Shown: positions 63,652-64,000 of the stretch, piece by piece | Numbering within the stretch: the first letter of the stretch is position 1 | Layout: every line of letters starts with the position of its first letter | Origin: Alentia gelatinosa | Lineage: Eukaryota > Annelida > Polychaeta > Phyllodocida > Polynoidae | Direction: 5' to 3' | DNA: 64,000 nt | Assembly (NCBI GenBank): GCA_950022655.1 | Contig: OX465584.1 | Coordinates: forward strand, 65,936,437 to 66,000,436 | The notes under the pieces: generated by a model | What the model was told of the DNA's origin: nothing | Databases searched by the model: none | What the model saw: only the letters and a program-made list of their open reading frames with translations | Translations under genes and position numbers: made by a program

Positions 63652-64000
63652 CCATTTCGTTCTGCCTCCCCCTCTTTCCCTCCCTTCCTCTCCATCTCTC
63701 TCTCTCTTCCTCTCTCTCTCTGTCCATTTCGTTCTGCCTCCCCCTCTTTCCCTCCCTCCCTCTCCATCTCTCCTTCTCTCTCTCCTCTCGCTCTTTCAAT
63801 ATCTCTCCACATCATTTTCCTACTTTCTCTCTCCCCCATCTCTCTCGCTTCTCTCCCTCTGCCTCTCTCTCTTCTCGCACTCCTTCCATATCTTCCTCGT
63901 TCTCTCTCTGCCTCCGTCCTATGCACTCTCACCCCTCTCTCTCTCCTTCTCTCTTTCCCCTCCAGTTATCTCCATATCTCTCTCTTCCCATCTCTCTCTG
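63600..64000. repeat. (CT)n-rich microsatellite region to window end
   Basis: Long TCTCTC runs mixed with CCCTC. An imperfect duplication of about 73 bp (TGTCCATTTCGTTCTGCCTC at 63649 and 63721) is present. Minus-strand ORFs rich in Arg/Glu come from GA repeats. Confidence 0.95.

Noticed and set aside
63558..63932. Arg/Glu-rich 124-codon ORF resembling an RNA-binding or nuclear protein
   Set aside because: It is entirely encoded by (GA)n/(CT)n microsatellite.

Overview
The window is nuclear DNA of a metazoan, most likely a marine lophotrochozoan such as a mollusc. This rests on spliced genes with GT/AG introns, a cilium/sperm-flagellum gene family, AT-rich intergenic DNA, TTAGGG-type repeats, a DIRS-like retroelement and a very dense load of short inverted-repeat elements (MITEs). 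I cannot name the species. No prokaryotic operon, rRNA, tRNA or CRISPR array is visible.

The only host protein-coding genes I can support are three copies of one tektin gene, best matching the tektin-3 subfamily. Copy 1 lies on the minus strand (6047 down to the window edge, so its 3' end is missing). Copy 2 lies on the plus strand (11703-16532). Copy 3 lies on the minus strand (37521-31576). Copies 2 and 3 each have nine coding exons of identical lengths (149, 179, 86, 138, 71, 144, 223, 155 and 238 nt) and encode 460 residues. Copies 1 and 2 are head to head and share intron sequence, so they look like a recent inverted duplication. Copy 3 has more diverged introns. Two CpG-rich patches (about 7370-7675 and 40860-41330) are candidate promoters or 5' UTR exons.

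Almost everything else is repeats. 17.3-18 kb holds a 39-bp minisatellite. 18.2-19.2 kb, 29.3-29.8 kb and 35.8-36.6 kb hold 5'-truncated LINE fragments. 22.2-25.8 kb holds a decayed DIRS-like retroelement with zinc-finger, reverse transcriptase, RNase H and tyrosine recombinase parts. 26-29 kb, 38-56 kb and 58-62 kb hold MITEs, many in several copies and some nested. 57.1-58.1 kb holds a 53-bp minisatellite whose three plus frames are all open. 59.5-60.8 kb holds a 45-bp coding-like repeat (NPTY-containing peptide unit) next to a foldback element that carries interstitial telomere-like DNA. The window ends in a CT-rich microsatellite.

The strongest observations are the tektin triplication with its shared introns, the telomere-repeat foldback element, a nested MITE whose empty site is preserved in a second copy of the host element, and a short motif shared by about ten otherwise different MITEs. 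All identities were judged by eye. No alignment or database search was run.
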